This document shows positions 18,153 through 27,669 of a stretch of 64,000 nt of DNA, in pieces. The stretch's first letter is position 1. The number at the start of each line of letters is the position of its first letter. The notes beneath the pieces are model-generated. The model was given only the letters and a program-made list of their open reading frames with translations, did not search any database and had not been told where the DNA came from. The stretch is taken from NCBI RefSeq assembly GCF_900142275.1, contig NZ_FRAI01000007.1, forward strand, positions 49,917 to 113,916, read 5' to 3'. The stretch is from Anaerobranca californiensis DSM 14826. GTDB lineage: Bacteria; Bacillota; Proteinivoracia; Proteinivoracales; Proteinivoracaceae. Position numbers and translations under genes: made by a program.

Positions 18153-18181
18153 TAGATTGTAGTCAAACGAAGTGTTATAAT
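18153..18181 (+). promoter_or_regulatory. Probable sigma-A promoter of the MATE gene
   Basis: A perfect -10 (TATAAT, 18176-18181) sits 21 bases before the ATG, with a weak -35 (TAGATT, 18153-18158) 17 bases away. Confidence 0.5.
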
Positions 18182-18201
18182 GATTTAAAAGGAGGATTGT
18201 T

Positions 18202-19595
18202 ATGGGCAAAACATTAGCTTATAGTAATAAAAGGGAATTTTTACTTAACAACGAAAATTTATATCATAATGCCTTATATCTTGCTACTCCTATTGTTTTA
18301 CAATCTCTTTTACAAGTTTCCATTGGAACGGTAGATATGAAAATGGTAGGAAGCTTAGGGCCTGATGCCATTGCCGCTATTGGTGCCGGTAAAAATATAG
18401 TAATGCTGATTATGGTTTTAGTTATGGCAATATCCACGGGAACCACCGCTTTTGTAGCCCGATTTATTGGTCAAGGGGATAAAGAAAAAGCCTCCCTTAG
18501 TGCTGGACAATCTTTTTTCCTTTGTATCGCTGCTTCCCTTTTTATGATTCCTTTAGGAGTTTTAATTAATAAACCAAGTTTGCGATTACTAGGGATAAGT
18601 GACAATGTATTAGTATTGGCGGAGGGATATATGTTTATCTTTTTTATAACTATTCCCTTCTTTTTGCTAAATTTTATTGCTAGATCAATATTCCAAGGAT
18701 CGGGAGATACTCAAACTCCCCTATATATAGATATAATAATGAACCTGTCCAATGTGCTGTTTAATTATCTTTTAATTTTTGGTATTGGTTTTTTTCCTGC
18801 CTTAGGAGTTATCGGTGCTGCTTTAGGAACAGCAATTTCCCGCTTTATTGGTGCCCTTTTAGGTTGGGGTGCTTTAATCAGTGGTAAGTTTATGTTAAAA
18901 GTAAAAATAAAGGATATGTTCTATCCCCGTTTTAACATAATAAAACAAGTTATTAAAATAGGTTTACCGGCGGCGTTACAAGGGGTTTGCCGTAATGCCA
19001 GCACCTTTTTCATCTTTGCCATTTTAGCCAGGACTGCTGCTCAAAATACCGCTATCACAGCCTTTACCATCGGAACTAATCTCAATCAATACGCCTTAAT
19101 GCCAGGCCTTGCTATAGGAACAGCTGCCGCTACTTTGTCAGGGATGAATATCGGTGCTAAAAAAATTAAGAGGGCAGAAGAAAGTGGAAAGGCCTGTGTT
19201 TTTATTGGAGCAAGTTTTATGGTTTTTATTGCTTTTCTTTTTGTAATCTTTGCCCAACCTTTAATAAACTTTTTTTAGATAAACCAAATGATGAGATCGT
19301 TAAAATTGGTAAAACTTTTTTATACATTTTAGCGATATCTGAACCTTTCCATGCTATGACAATAATTTTTTCTAGGACTATGCAAGGAGCTGGCTATACA
19401 AAATACCCTTTCTTGATAACTCTAATCTGCTGGGTGGGAATTCGGATAAGTCTAGCTTATATTTTAGCATTCCCATTAAATTTACAAGAAACAGGGGTAT
19501 GGATAGCCATCACCACTTCAACGGTAATTTCAGGAATGTTAACATACTATTTATTCCGTTTAGGAAAGTGGAAATCTGTACAGATTAAATCTTAA
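18202..19595 (+). pseudogene. MATE family multidrug/sodium antiporter, interrupted by one frameshift
   Basis: MATE proteins are twelve-helix transporters that export drugs or metabolites in exchange for Na+ or H+. Residues 1-358 carry the first ten helices in two repeats (MVGSLGPDAIAAIGAG; ARSIFQGSGDTQTPLYIDI; MNIGAKKIKRAEESGKAC). The last part, in the next frame, holds EPFHAMTIIFSRTMQGAGYT and the last two helices. Adding one T to the seven-T run at 19270-19276 joins them with no stop, giving 464 residues, the normal length. The ATG follows AAGGAGG. The break is probably a sequencing error in a homopolymer; if real, the truncated protein would lose its final helices. Confidence 0.88.
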
Positions 19596-19605
19596 TAATA
19601 GACAA

Positions 19606-19636
19606 AAAAAGATAAGCCATAGCAGCTTATCTTTTT
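19606..19636. terminator. Bidirectional terminator between MATE and pullulanase genes
   Basis: The 12-base inverted repeat AAAAAGATAAGC / GCTTATCTTTTT gives a stem with a T run on either strand, between convergent genes. Confidence 0.85.
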
Positions 19637-19660
19637 GTATATTAAGGAGGGTGTTAGTCT

Positions 19661-22258
19661 TTAATTTTGATAAAGTACCATCATACTTATTCTAGGCACT
19701 TTAACGGAAGAGCCATTGATAGTTTCTAAGGTGTCAACACCGGCTTTTTTATCTTTTACAACAATATCCCAGGTTCCTCCTTTAGGTAAGTTAACGGTGA
19801 TATCATGTCCATTGGGGTTGTAGATAACAACTATATCTTTCCAGGGATCCCCATTAGCATTATCTTTTAAATGGAACATAATAGAACCATCGGGAGAGTC
19901 TAAAATTTCCATATGTTTTCTCACCATTTCCGCTGTCGGCATTCTAAAGGCAGGATGTTCTCTCCTTAACCTTATTAAACCTTGATGGTATAAAAATTCT
20001 TCATAGTAAGTGTGTTTTCTACTCCACTCAATCTGATTAATATGATCTGGAGACTTATAACTGTTGTGGTCGCCATATTTAGTTCTCATCATTTCCACTC
20101 CACCATGGAGGAAGGGAACTCCTTGAGAAGTTAAAACAATGGCGTTAGAAAGGAGATTCATTCTGATTCGGTCTTCTACACTGTCGTTAGGATTACTTTT
20201 TTCTATTTTATCCCATAAGGTTAAATTGTCGTGACAAGTTACGTAAACAATGGATTCTGTAGGTTCTTGGGCAAAATCGTCGATGGCACCCATAATACCC
20301 TTTATCACATTGTCCCTTTGGTTGACCATTCCTTGGGCATACCCTTTTGTCGCTCCATCGTTATCTCCTTTAATAGCATTTCTGATATGATCATTAAACA
20401 CAGCTATCCTTGTTCCCCTTTGCTTGCCTTTAGTAAATTGAAGATTTGCAGGTAGTGGAGAACCTCCAGCTTGCCACGGCTCACCGTAAATTATGATACT
20501 TGGGTCAATTTGGTGAAGGGCTTGTTGTACTGCTAACATAGTATCCACATCATGGAGGGCCATTAAATCAAAGCGGAAACCATCAATTTTATATTCTGTA
20601 GCCCAATATTTTACAGAATCTACGATAAACTTTCTAACCATTGGTCTTTCCGATGCAATTTCATTACCACAACCAGAACCATTGGTGTAGTTTCCTTTAT
20701 CATCGGTTCGGTAGAAATATTTTGGTACAATTAAGTCAAAGGGTGAGTCCCCTACTGTGTAGGTATGGTTATAAACAACATCTTTTATAACCCTAATACC
20801 TGCTTGATTTAAACCCATTACCATTTCTTTGTATTCCCTAATCCTTGTTAAACCATCGGCGGCATTAGTTGAGTAAGTACCTTGAGGTACATTGTAAAGC
20901 CTTGGATCATAGCCCCAGTTATATTGATCATCCCTACTATCATCGATACTGGCAAAATCATAGGTTGGCAATAAATGAATATGGGTAATCCCCAGTTCTA
21001 CTAAGTGGTCTAACCCTGTTTTTACTCCTCCAGGACCTGTAGTCCCTTTTTCAATTAAACCTAAATATTTTCCTTTATATTTATTCCCCGATTGTGGGTA
21101 AATTGAATAATCCCTGACATGCATCTCATAAATTATAGCATCGGTGTAATTTTTAAATTCCGGTTTTTTTAAGGAATCCCAACCCTTTGGATTAGTTTCT
21201 TTCAAATCAACGATCATTCCTTTAGTACTGTTTAACGATACTGCCCTGACATAAGGATCAACTGCTTCATTGACTATATACCCATGATCGACAATATAAG
21301 TATAGTATTTATTTTTCAAATCTCCTTTAATTTCTAGAAACCAGGTACCATTGACATCTTTTTTCATGTCATAGTCTTTACCTTCTTTTGCATCGGCGGT
21401 ATTATAAATCCTCACCTTTACATTTAATGCCGTTGGTGCCCAAACTCTAAACTTTGTGCTATTTTTTGTATATGTGTTACCTAAATCATCCCCTGCATAA
21501 TAGAATTCTGGCAAATCAAGGACCCTCCTTTTAATTACGTAATTACCAGTGTAATCTGGACTTTCAATAGTATAGTTTGCTGTTATATCCAATTCCTTTT
21601 CTAAGGTTAGTTTTAATACATTACCACTGCTTCCTGACCCTACAATTTCCACTTTTTTAACATTATATTCTTTATTTTCTCCTTTGATAACAAATCCATT
21701 ATCTCCATCTGTCAATTTATGTTGATGGGTTAATGAAACAATTATTTCATCTTTTCCATCCATGTAAGCTGAAACTATTCGAGGGTTTTTGTTAACTTCA
21801 TCTTGAGAGAAATAGATATTTGGATCACTTTGTAATAACCAAATTTCCGCTTTACCATCTACCACATCGACAAACCTGTCCCTATCCACATCTTTAGCAG
21901 ACCAGTTACCCCTGCGGACAATAAATCCTAAACGGTCATACTCTTCAGGGAAATAGATTGTTGCCCGTACTCCGTAGTCAGTAAGCTCTGTAAATTGGTA
22001 TGCCTTGCCATCCTTACCATCAGCCCATACCCAGAGATCCCAGGGGCGATAATCCCCTTCATACCTGTGGTAGTTAATAATTAGGGTAGTCTTAACTTCA
22101 AAATCAGGAAGGGGGGGAGGACCAGGGTAATATTTTGACAAGTCTTCCTCTTCTTCTTGGGGCGGTGGTTGTGTTACATCTTTTCCCCCACAACCGGCCA
22201 AAAAGGCCATGATAAATAGTAATAGGACAAAGAGAGTTAATTTCCTAAGTTTAAACAA
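19661..22258 (-). CDS. pulA: Type I pullulanase, cell-surface lipoprotein
   Basis: It hydrolyses alpha-1,6 branch links in pullulan and starch to make maltotriose and linear dextrins, acting outside the cell. The N-terminus is a lipoprotein signal with lipobox LAGC (Cys23), followed by a proline/glutamate-rich spacer. Next come a CBM41-like starch-binding domain (about 50-150), an Ig/CBM48-like region (about 255-350), and the GH13 catalytic barrel with the type I signature YNWGYDP (about 440), DVVYNHT, GFRFDLMALHD (nucleophile Asp), IIYGEPW (acid Glu) and VTCHDNLTLWDK. At 865 residues it closely resembles the Anaerobranca pullulanase as I remember it. The ATG follows AAAGGAGG. Confidence 0.97.
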   Translation of the reverse strand: MFKLRKLTLFVLLLFIMAFLAGCGGKDVTQPPPQEEEEDLSKYYPGPPPLPDFEVKTTLIINYHRYEGDYRPWDLWVWADGKDGKAYQFTELTDYGVRATIYFPEEYDRLGFIVRRGNWSAKDVDRDRFVDVVDGKAEIWLLQSDPNIYFSQDEVNKNPRIVSAYMDGKDEIIVSLTHQHKLTDGDNGFVIKGENKEYNVKKVEIVGSGSSGNVLKLTLEKELDITANYTIESPDYTGNYVIKRRVLDLPEFYYAGDDLGNTYTKNSTKFRVWAPTALNVKVRIYNTADAKEGKDYDMKKDVNGTWFLEIKGDLKNKYYTYIVDHGYIVNEAVDPYVRAVSLNSTKGMIVDLKETNPKGWDSLKKPEFKNYTDAIIYEMHVRDYSIYPQSGNKYKGKYLGLIEKGTTGPGGVKTGLDHLVELGITHIHLLPTYDFASIDDSRDDQYNWGYDPRLYNVPQGTYSTNAADGLTRIREYKEMVMGLNQAGIRVIKDVVYNHTYTVGDSPFDLIVPKYFYRTDDKGNYTNGSGCGNEIASERPMVRKFIVDSVKYWATEYKIDGFRFDLMALHDVDTMLAVQQALHQIDPSIIIYGEPWQAGGSPLPANLQFTKGKQRGTRIAVFNDHIRNAIKGDNDGATKGYAQGMVNQRDNVIKGIMGAIDDFAQEPTESIVYVTCHDNLTLWDKIEKSNPNDSVEDRIRMNLLSNAIVLTSQGVPFLHGGVEMMRTKYGDHNSYKSPDHINQIEWSRKHTYYEEFLYHQGLIRLRREHPAFRMPTAEMVRKHMEILDSPDGSIMFHLKDNANGDPWKDIVVIYNPNGHDITVNLPKGGTWDIVVKDKKAGVDTLETINGSSVKVPRISMMVLYQN

Positions 22259-22300
22259 TTTTAAAACCTCCTTTAAAATAAGTAGTGGAACAAAAGAAAA

Positions 22301-22345
22301 ACTTCCTTACGGTACCATTAAAAGATTAATGGAAACCGAGGAAGT
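22301..22345 (-). terminator. Large hairpin terminator after the glycerophosphodiesterase gene
   Basis: Nested complementary arms (ACTTCC/GGAAGT, GGT/ACC, CCATTAA/TTAATGG) form a long interrupted stem followed on the minus strand by TTTTTCTTTTG. It lies between the glycerophosphodiesterase stop and the pullulanase ribosome site. Partial read-through into pulA is possible, since no clear separate promoter was seen in the 42 bases left. Confidence 0.65.
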
Positions 22346-22443
22346 CTTATAGTCTTATAATTTTATTCCCCCGACTACTATATAATATTTTTCCCTTTAC
22401 AAAAGTATTCGACACTTTTATATAAAATCCTGCTTTATAAAAA

Positions 22444-23172
22444 TTATTTTTTATTTTTTAATATTGTCATTACTCTATCGGGATAATTAGTTATTATTCC
22501 ATAAACCCCATAACTTATAAACCTTTCTATTTCTTTCCTTTCATCAACGGTAAAAACAGTAATTGGCATTTTGTTTATTTTAGCTTCTTGAATTATTTCT
22601 CTATTTACTCCTTCAAAACATGGATGCAACATATTTGCCCCTACAGTTTTAGCGTATTCCCAAGGTTTATAAAGTCCTTCCATATAAAGAATGGCGGTTT
22701 TAACATCAGAGTCTAATTTCCTCACTTCCACTAAACTGTAATGATTAAAAGAGGAAATTATTGTTTTCTCAACATAATTATACTTATATAAAAGTTCTAA
22801 AACCTTAGCTTCAATATCGGGATAATAAAAGCCCCCTAATTTTATTTCTATGTTTAAATAAATATCTTTATCAAATAAATAGATTAACAATTCTTCTAAA
22901 GTAGGAATATGGACTCCTGCAAATTCGTGGGAAAACTTTACCCCAGCATCAAGTTTTTTTAGCTCTTTTAAAGTATAATCTTTAATAAAGCCTTTTCCAT
23001 CAGTAGTCCTATCTACCTTTTCATCATGGCACAAAACCAGTACTCCATCTTTAGTCATATGGACATCGGTTTCAATCCCTTTACATCCCATTTCTATTGC
23101 CTTTTTAAAAGCCGGCATAGTATTTTCTGGGGCAATAGCAGATGCTCCTCTATGGGCGATTATTTTTGTCAT
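22444..23172 (-). CDS. Glycerophosphodiester phosphodiesterase (GlpQ/UgpQ family)
   Basis: It hydrolyses glycerophosphodiesters from phospholipid turnover to glycerol-3-phosphate and an alcohol. The GDPD domain fills the protein: HRGASAIAPENTMPAF with catalytic His and Arg at the N-terminus, then GIETDVHMTKDGVLVLCHD with the metal-binding Glu/Asp and second His. The 242-residue length without a signal peptide indicates a cytoplasmic UgpQ-like enzyme. The ATG at 23172 follows AAGGGAG; that ribosome site is complementary to a segment 30-37 bases upstream (see the hairpin entry). It may be transcribed with pulA downstream. Confidence 0.94.
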   Translation of the reverse strand: MTKIIAHRGASAIAPENTMPAFKKAIEMGCKGIETDVHMTKDGVLVLCHDEKVDRTTDGKGFIKDYTLKELKKLDAGVKFSHEFAGVHIPTLEELLIYLFDKDIYLNIEIKLGGFYYPDIEAKVLELLYKYNYVEKTIISSFNHYSLVEVRKLDSDVKTAILYMEGLYKPWEYAKTVGANMLHPCFEGVNREIIQEAKINKMPITVFTVDERKEIERFISYGVYGIITNYPDRVMTILKNKK

Positions 23173-23180
23173 CTCACACT

Positions 23181-23225
23181 ACTCCCTTCATTTATCCAAT
23201 AATTAATTTCGCCAATAAAGGGAGT
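23181..23225 (-). promoter_or_regulatory. Inverted repeat covering the ribosome site of the glycerophosphodiesterase gene
   Basis: The ribosome-binding segment AAGGGAGT on the minus strand (23181-23188) can pair with an exactly complementary ACTCCCTT at 23218-23225, with a 29-base loop. If formed in the mRNA it would hide the ribosome site. No known riboswitch or protein site is recognised. Confidence 0.35.
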
Positions 23226-23320
23226 TTTTCCTGCTAAATTTTAAAATTATCTCGGGCTAAAGTTAGCACTTTATCCCAGTACCTTTTCAATCCACCCTTT
23301 CTTTTATCTTATTTTTTCCA

Positions 23321-23349
23321 TTGTTCTATTTTTAGCATCATGCTAAAAT
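23321..23349 (+). promoter_or_regulatory. Promoter of ogt with an inverted repeat in the spacer
   Basis: The -35 TTGTTC (23321-23326) and -10 TAAAAT (23344-23349) are 17 bases apart. A 19-base inverted repeat, TTTTAGCAT-c-ATGCTAAAA at 23330-23348, fills the spacer and -10, a typical place for a repressor to bind. Confidence 0.55.
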
Positions 23350-23388
23350 ATTTATACATAATTTTCTAAAAAAGGAGTTAGGGAGACT

Positions 23389-23847
23389 ATGTACTTTGAT
23401 GTTTTTCATTCCCCCATCGGCAAATTAACGATAGTATGTAATAATCAAGGATTGACAAATATCTTTTTTGGTGAAAACACAAAAGACTATATTAAAAAAG
23501 GAGATCACCATTTTCTATTAGAAACAAAAAAGCAATTAGATTTATATTTCGGTAAAAACTTAAAGGAATTTAACATACCCCTAGTTATTCAAGGAACTCC
23601 CTTTCAAAAACTTGTCTGGAACTCCCTTAAAAAAATTCCTTATGGTCAAAAAATGACTTATGGAGAATTAGCTAAACTAATTGGCAACCCTAAAGCTGTA
23701 AGGGCTGTAGGGGGTGCTAATAATAGAAACCCTATTCCAATAATAATCCCTTGTCATCGGGTAATAGGAAAAGATGGCTCTTTAGTAGGCTATGCCGGTG
23801 GTTTAGAAATAAAAAAATATCTCCTCACATTGGAGGAGAATAACTAA
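23389..23847 (+). CDS. ogt: Methylated-DNA--protein-cysteine S-methyltransferase
   Basis: This suicide repair protein moves alkyl groups from O6-alkylguanine in DNA to its own cysteine. The active site IPCHRVIG is near residue 124, preceded by the helix-turn-helix segment KIPYGQKMTYGELA and the arginine finger area AVRAVGGANNRNP. The 152-residue length is the compact single-domain form. The start ATG lies after AAGGAGTTAGGGAG. The gene meets the nucleotidyltransferase gene tail to tail with a four-base overlap and no visible terminator between them. Confidence 0.95.
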   Translation: MYFDVFHSPIGKLTIVCNNQGLTNIFFGENTKDYIKKGDHHFLLETKKQLDLYFGKNLKEFNIPLVIQGTPFQKLVWNSLKKIPYGQKMTYGELAKLIGNPKAVRAVGGANNRNPIPIIIPCHRVIGKDGSLVGYAGGLEIKKYLLTLEENN

Positions 23848-24551
23848 ATTTCTTTTTTGATCCCTTCGAACAATAAACCTCCAACCGGTACTAATATTTC
23901 TTCTGTAAATCTAATTATGTGTTCTTTGTTATCATTAGAGTAAAATTGGGAAAAACTTTCGGTAAATTTATCGGCAATTTCTTCATCAAATTCCTTAAGG
24001 AGTTTATAGGCCCATTTACCATCACCGATCCAGCGACGGTTTAACCTCATAATAAATTCCGCTAATAACATAGACAATTTATTTACAATAAAAATCCCTT
24101 CATAGTGGTTTTCCGAACCCTTTAAATCTTCTAATAGTGTCGTTATTGTATAGCGATAATTATCAATCTCTTTAGGACTCAATTCCCGGGGTCCTTTTTT
24201 TAATATTTCTTCACCCTCCCTTTTTAATATGTGAAAATTTTTGTCACGGTCAATTATAGGTATCCCTTCCAATATCATAGTGAGTAAAAAAGGTTTGGCT
24301 TTTTCCACTTCCCTTTGACATTGTTCTTTATAGGCTTTTTGATTATAAACAAATAGTTCTATTGGCCATTTTTGATAAATAACCGATTTCCTATAAGGGG
24401 GTTCTTCACCTTCATTAATTATCACTATATCTAAATCTGAAGTTTCAGTACTTTCTCCCCTAACCACACTACCTGCTAAAATAGCTAAAAAGGCATTGGG
24501 GTGTTCCTTTAACACATATTCCCTAACAGCTACTAAGGCTGAACCCATCAC
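23844..24551 (-). CDS. Nucleotidyltransferase-domain protein
   Basis: This 235-residue cytoplasmic protein has a pol-beta-type nucleotidyltransferase core: GSVVRGESTETSDLDIVII near residues 27-45, with the GSxxxG and DLD metal-binding motif and a later Glu in WPIELFVYN. Helices follow in the C-terminal half. Such proteins transfer AMP or another nucleotide to small molecules, RNA or proteins. The target here is unknown. GTG at 24551 is nine bases after GGAGGG; an ATG follows immediately and could also serve. Confidence 0.8.
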   Translation of the reverse strand: MMGSALVAVREYVLKEHPNAFLAILAGSVVRGESTETSDLDIVIINEGEEPPYRKSVIYQKWPIELFVYNQKAYKEQCQREVEKAKPFLLTMILEGIPIIDRDKNFHILKREGEEILKKGPRELSPKEIDNYRYTITTLLEDLKGSENHYEGIFIVNKLSMLLAEFIMRLNRRWIGDGKWAYKLLKEFDEEIADKFTESFSQFYSNDNKEHIIRFTEEILVPVGGLLFEGIKKEI

Positions 24552-24646
24552 AAGAAATCCCTCCTTACAAGGTTTAAATTAGTATTTCGCTATTTATTAC
24601 CTATTTCCTGCTAACTAAAATCGATTCCCTTAAATTTAACTAAAAA

Positions 24647-24678
24647 AACCTAACCCACTAAACTTAGTGAGTTAGGTT
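24647..24678 (-). terminator. Terminator after pgi
   Basis: A 15-base nearly perfect inverted repeat (AACCTAAC...GTTAGGTT) directly after the pgi stop is followed by seven T on the minus strand. Confidence 0.88.
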
Positions 24679-24684
24679 CTACCT

Positions 24685-26034
24685 TTATCGCAACCTTTTT
24701 TCTAATTCTTCCCTTTCTGCCTCGTAACCTTTTTTACCTAACAGGGCAAACATATTTCTTTTATAATCTTCAACTCCCGGTTGATCAAAGGGGTTTACTC
24801 CTAATAGATATCCACTGATACCACAAGCTTTTTCAAAGAAATAAACCATATATCCGAAGTAGTAAGAAGTTAATTTAGGTATATTGATTATTAGGTTAGG
24901 AACTCCTCCGTCATTATGGGCTAATAAAGTTCCTTCAAAGGCTTTTTTGTTAACAAAATCCATAGTTTTACCGGCTAAATAATTAAGGCCATCTAGATCT
25001 TCACTATCTTCAATAATTTCTATATCTTTAATTGGTTGTTCTACATTGAGAATCGTTTGGAAAATATTTCTAATACCATCTTGAATATATTGACCTAGTG
25101 AATGAAGATCTGTGGAAAAATTGACACTGGCGGGAAAAATCCCTTTTTGTCCTTTCCCTTCACTTTCTCCAAAAAGCTGTTTCCACCATTCTGCAAAATA
25201 TTGGAGTTTAGGTTCATAATTAACCATAATTTCTATAAGTTTATTTTTCCGATAAAGGACATTTCTCGCTGCTGCATATTGATAACAGTGATTTGTTTCT
25301 AAAGATGGATCTTGCAAGTCTTTATAAGCTTCTTTCGCCCCTGCCATCATCTGGTCAATATCTACTCCACTAACGGCTATAGGTAACAGACCAACTGCTG
25401 TTAATACAGAAAATCTACCCCCTACATCATCGGGAATAACAAAGGTTTCATACCCTTGTTTTTCTGCTAAACTTCTAAGGGCACCTTTACTTTTATCTGT
25501 GGTAGCAAAAATCCTCCCTTTTGCCCCTTCTACACCGTATTTCTTTTCCATGTAATCTTTAAAAATTCTAAAGGCAATGGCTGGTTCAGTGGTAGTCCCA
25601 GACTTAGAAATAACATTGACAGAAATATCTTTTCCTTCAATAACCTCTAACAAATCTTGTACATAGGTTCCACTGATATTGTGTCCAACAAAGTAAATTT
25701 CTGGAGCATTTCTTTTTTCTTTCGGCAAAGTGTTATAAAAAGTGTGATTGAGCATCTCTAAAGCGGCTTTTGCTCCTAAGTAAGAACCTCCAATACCTAT
25801 TACTATTAAAACATCGGAATTCTCCCTTATTTTATCTGCTGCTTTTTTGATTCTAGCAAACTCTTCTTTATCATAATTTAGTGGCAAATCCACCCATCCA
25901 ATAAAATCATTGCCGGGACCTGTACCATTATGTAGCATTTCATGGGCAAGATTAACAAAAGGCTGTAAATTTTTCACTTCTTCTACTGAAAGAAAATCCT
26001 TAGCTTTACCATAATCAAAAGTAATTTTTTTCAT
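24685..26034 (-). CDS. pgi: Glucose-6-phosphate isomerase
   Basis: It interconverts glucose-6-phosphate and fructose-6-phosphate in glycolysis. The 449-residue length is that of the Bacillus/Clostridium type. Family landmarks are [14 protein letters not shown] (about 80), [14 protein letters not shown] (about 143), [19 protein letters not shown] (about 200) and [11 protein letters not shown]. The ATG at 26034 follows GGGAGG. It stands as a single gene with its own terminator, in a neighbourhood that also handles alpha-glucans and trehalose, whose products enter here as glucose-6-phosphate. Confidence 0.97.
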   Translation of the reverse strand: MKKITFDYGKAKDFLSVEEVKNLQPFVNLAHEMLHNGTGPGNDFIGWVDLPLNYDKEEFARIKKAADKIRENSDVLIVIGIGGSYLGAKAALEMLNHTFYNTLPKEKRNAPEIYFVGHNISGTYVQDLLEVIEGKDISVNVISKSGTTTEPAIAFRIFKDYMEKKYGVEGAKGRIFATTDKSKGALRSLAEKQGYETFVIPDDVGGRFSVLTAVGLLPIAVSGVDIDQMMAGAKEAYKDLQDPSLETNHCYQYAAARNVLYRKNKLIEIMVNYEPKLQYFAEWWKQLFGESEGKGQKGIFPASVNFSTDLHSLGQYIQDGIRNIFQTILNVEQPIKDIEIIEDSEDLDGLNYLAGKTMDFVNKKAFEGTLLAHNDGGVPNLIINIPKLTSYYFGYMVYFFEKACGISGYLLGVNPFDQPGVEDYKRNMFALLGKKGYEAEREELEKRLR

Positions 26035-26121
26035 TTAAAATACCTCCCAAAGTTTACTATTACTTATTATAACTGTTTTTTTCCCTTTTTCAATATCTAC
26101 CTTTTATTAAGATAAATATAA

Positions 26122-27189
26122 TTAGCCTAAGGAGTGTTTTTGTATTTGCTCTATTACCTTATCTATTCCGTTTTCAAATTTACTTTTAGCCATGGCATCT
26201 AGATATTTATCTCTATTTTCATAAAGGTAATTAATAGTTTTGAGTAAAGTTTGATTATCTAGTTTTTCTTCTAATAATACTTTACTATAGCCCATTTTCT
26301 CAAAGGATTGGGCATTTAAAATCTGATCTCCTCTACTAGCTCTTGCAGAGAGGGGAATTAGTATATTAGGTTTTCTTAATGCCAAAAGTTCATAAATAGA
26401 ATTGGCACCAGCTCTGGAAATTACTAAATCAGCCATGGCAAAAAGGTGGGGGAGTTCTTCTTTTATATATTCATATTGCCGATATCCCGATAAATCTTTG
26501 TACCTTTGGTCTAAATTTCCTTTTCCACAAAGATGTACTACATTAAACTTCTTTAATAAATCTGATAAAATCTCCCTTACTACTGTATTTAATTTCACTG
26601 AACCTAAACTTCCACCCATCACCATAAGTACTGGTTTTCCCTTATCTAATCCGGTAATGTGATACCCTTGTTCTTTATTACCTTGCAAAATTTCCGGTCT
26701 TATGGGGGTACCGGTAAAAACCCCTTTGTTTTTAGGAAGATGTTTTAAAGTTTCTGGGAATGTTACACATACCTTCTTAACAAAGGGAATTACAATTTTA
26801 TTGGCAAGGCCGGGAGTATAATCAGATTCATGGATAACCCCAGGAATCCCCCGAAGTTTTCCCGCCAATAACACTGGGACGGTGACAAATCCTCCTTTTG
26901 AAAAAATCACAACTGGCTTTATTTTTCCAAGTATTTTATAAGCTTGACCTATGCCCTTTACTACCTTAAAGGGATCAGTAAAGTTCTTAAGATCAAAATA
27001 TCTCCTCAATTTACCTGAAGAAATTGGGTAATAAGGTATTCCTAATTCTTCTATTAGTTTTCTTTCAATCCCATCTTCAGAACCAATGTAATGGATATCA
27101 TATCCTAGCTCCTTAAGTCTAGGAATTAAAGCGATGTTAGGGGTTACGTGTCCAGCAGAACCTCCACCGGTAAGGACTATTCTTTTCAC
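26122..27189 (-). CDS. murG: MurG-type undecaprenyl-muramoylpentapeptide N-acetylglucosaminyltransferase
   Basis: It adds GlcNAc to lipid I to make lipid II on the inner face of the membrane, the last cytoplasmic step of peptidoglycan synthesis. It is a GT-B fold enzyme: [14 protein letters not shown] at residues 8-21, [13 protein letters not shown] near 120, the second-domain [10 protein letters not shown] near 190, and [23 protein letters not shown] near 255 for UDP-GlcNAc binding. The 355-residue length fits. It lies outside any dcw cluster here, resembling the stand-alone MurG paralogues found in some Firmicutes, so a second copy may exist elsewhere. The start is GTG at 27189 after AAGGAG. 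Confidence 0.9.
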   Translation of the reverse strand: MKRIVLTGGGSAGHVTPNIALIPRLKELGYDIHYIGSEDGIERKLIEELGIPYYPISSGKLRRYFDLKNFTDPFKVVKGIGQAYKILGKIKPVVIFSKGGFVTVPVLLAGKLRGIPGVIHESDYTPGLANKIVIPFVKKVCVTFPETLKHLPKNKGVFTGTPIRPEILQGNKEQGYHITGLDKGKPVLMVMGGSLGSVKLNTVVREILSDLLKKFNVVHLCGKGNLDQRYKDLSGYRQYEYIKEELPHLFAMADLVISRAGANSIYELLALRKPNILIPLSARASRGDQILNAQSFEKMGYSKVLLEEKLDNQTLLKTINYLYENRDKYLDAMAKSKFENGIDKVIEQIQKHSLG

Positions 27190-27248
27190 TTTACCACACT
27201 CCTTTCTCGTTACTAATATTTTACACTTCTAAAGGAAAGAAATGCAAT

Positions 27249-27282
27249 AAAAAAAAGGGGATCACACATTTTAATCCCCTTA
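27249..27282 (-). terminator. Terminator after the ArsC-like gene
   Basis: The eight-base stem AAGGGGAT / ATCCCCTT with an 11-base loop is followed on the minus strand by eight T. Confidence 0.88.
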
Positions 27283-27295
27283 TCCTAATCAAAAG

Positions 27296-27649
27296 TTATA
27301 ATGAAAGGTATTCCTTTTCTTTAAATCCTACCAACACTTTATCTTTAAAGTTAGTTAAAATAGGTCTTTTAAGTAACATCGGATTAGAAGCTAAAAGTTC
27401 AATTAATTTATCTTCTTCTAAAACATTAATTTGATCTTTTAAATTTAGTTCCTTGTACATTTTCCCATTTTTATTAAACAAAGTCATTATATCATCATCT
27501 AATATCCCTAAAATTTCTTTGATTTCTTTTTTAGTTATAGGTTCTTTTACTATATGCCTAATTTTAAAGGGAATTCCTTTTTCTTCAAGCCAATCCTTAG
27601 CTTTTCTAGCACTAGTTCAAGATGGGTAATGAAATAAAATCCACTCCAT
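27296..27649 (-). CDS. ArsC/Spx-family thioredoxin-fold protein with in-frame TGA at the catalytic Cys (candidate selenoprotein)
   Basis: The protein reads MEWILFHYPS-U-TSARKAKDWLEEK, with a TGA at 27617-27619 as codon 11, exactly where ArsC/YusI/Spx proteins have their catalytic cysteine (compare the YPxC..CRKAK pattern). The frame upstream of TGA starts at ATG 27649 with a strong AAAGGAGTG ribosome site nine bases before it, and the frame downstream continues without fault to a normal end. The total of 117 residues is the family size. The second, resolving cysteine is replaced by alanine (TSA). I read TGA as selenocysteine. The alternative is a one-base Cys-to-stop mutation or sequencing error. 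I could not establish a convincing bacterial SECIS stem-loop by eye. It lies 20 bases downstream of korB and may be cotranscribed with it. Confidence 0.7.
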
Positions 27650-27669
27650 TTTTATTCACTCCTTTATTT

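Noticed and set aside
18202..19595. Programmed ribosomal frameshift in the MATE gene
   Set aside because: The run of seven T has no slippery heptamer layout or stimulatory structure, and the same one-base deficit recurs in five unrelated genes, pointing to a sequence-wide cause.
22301..22345. Riboswitch ahead of pulA
   Set aside because: The hairpin lies just after the glycerophosphodiesterase gene and is followed by a T-rich tract, so a terminator is the simpler reading.
27617..27660. A bacterial SECIS stem-loop after the TGA
   Set aside because: Only weak three-base stems could be drawn by eye (for example GCT-AGAAA-AGC), which is not enough to claim a SECIS element; the Sec call rests on position and frame.
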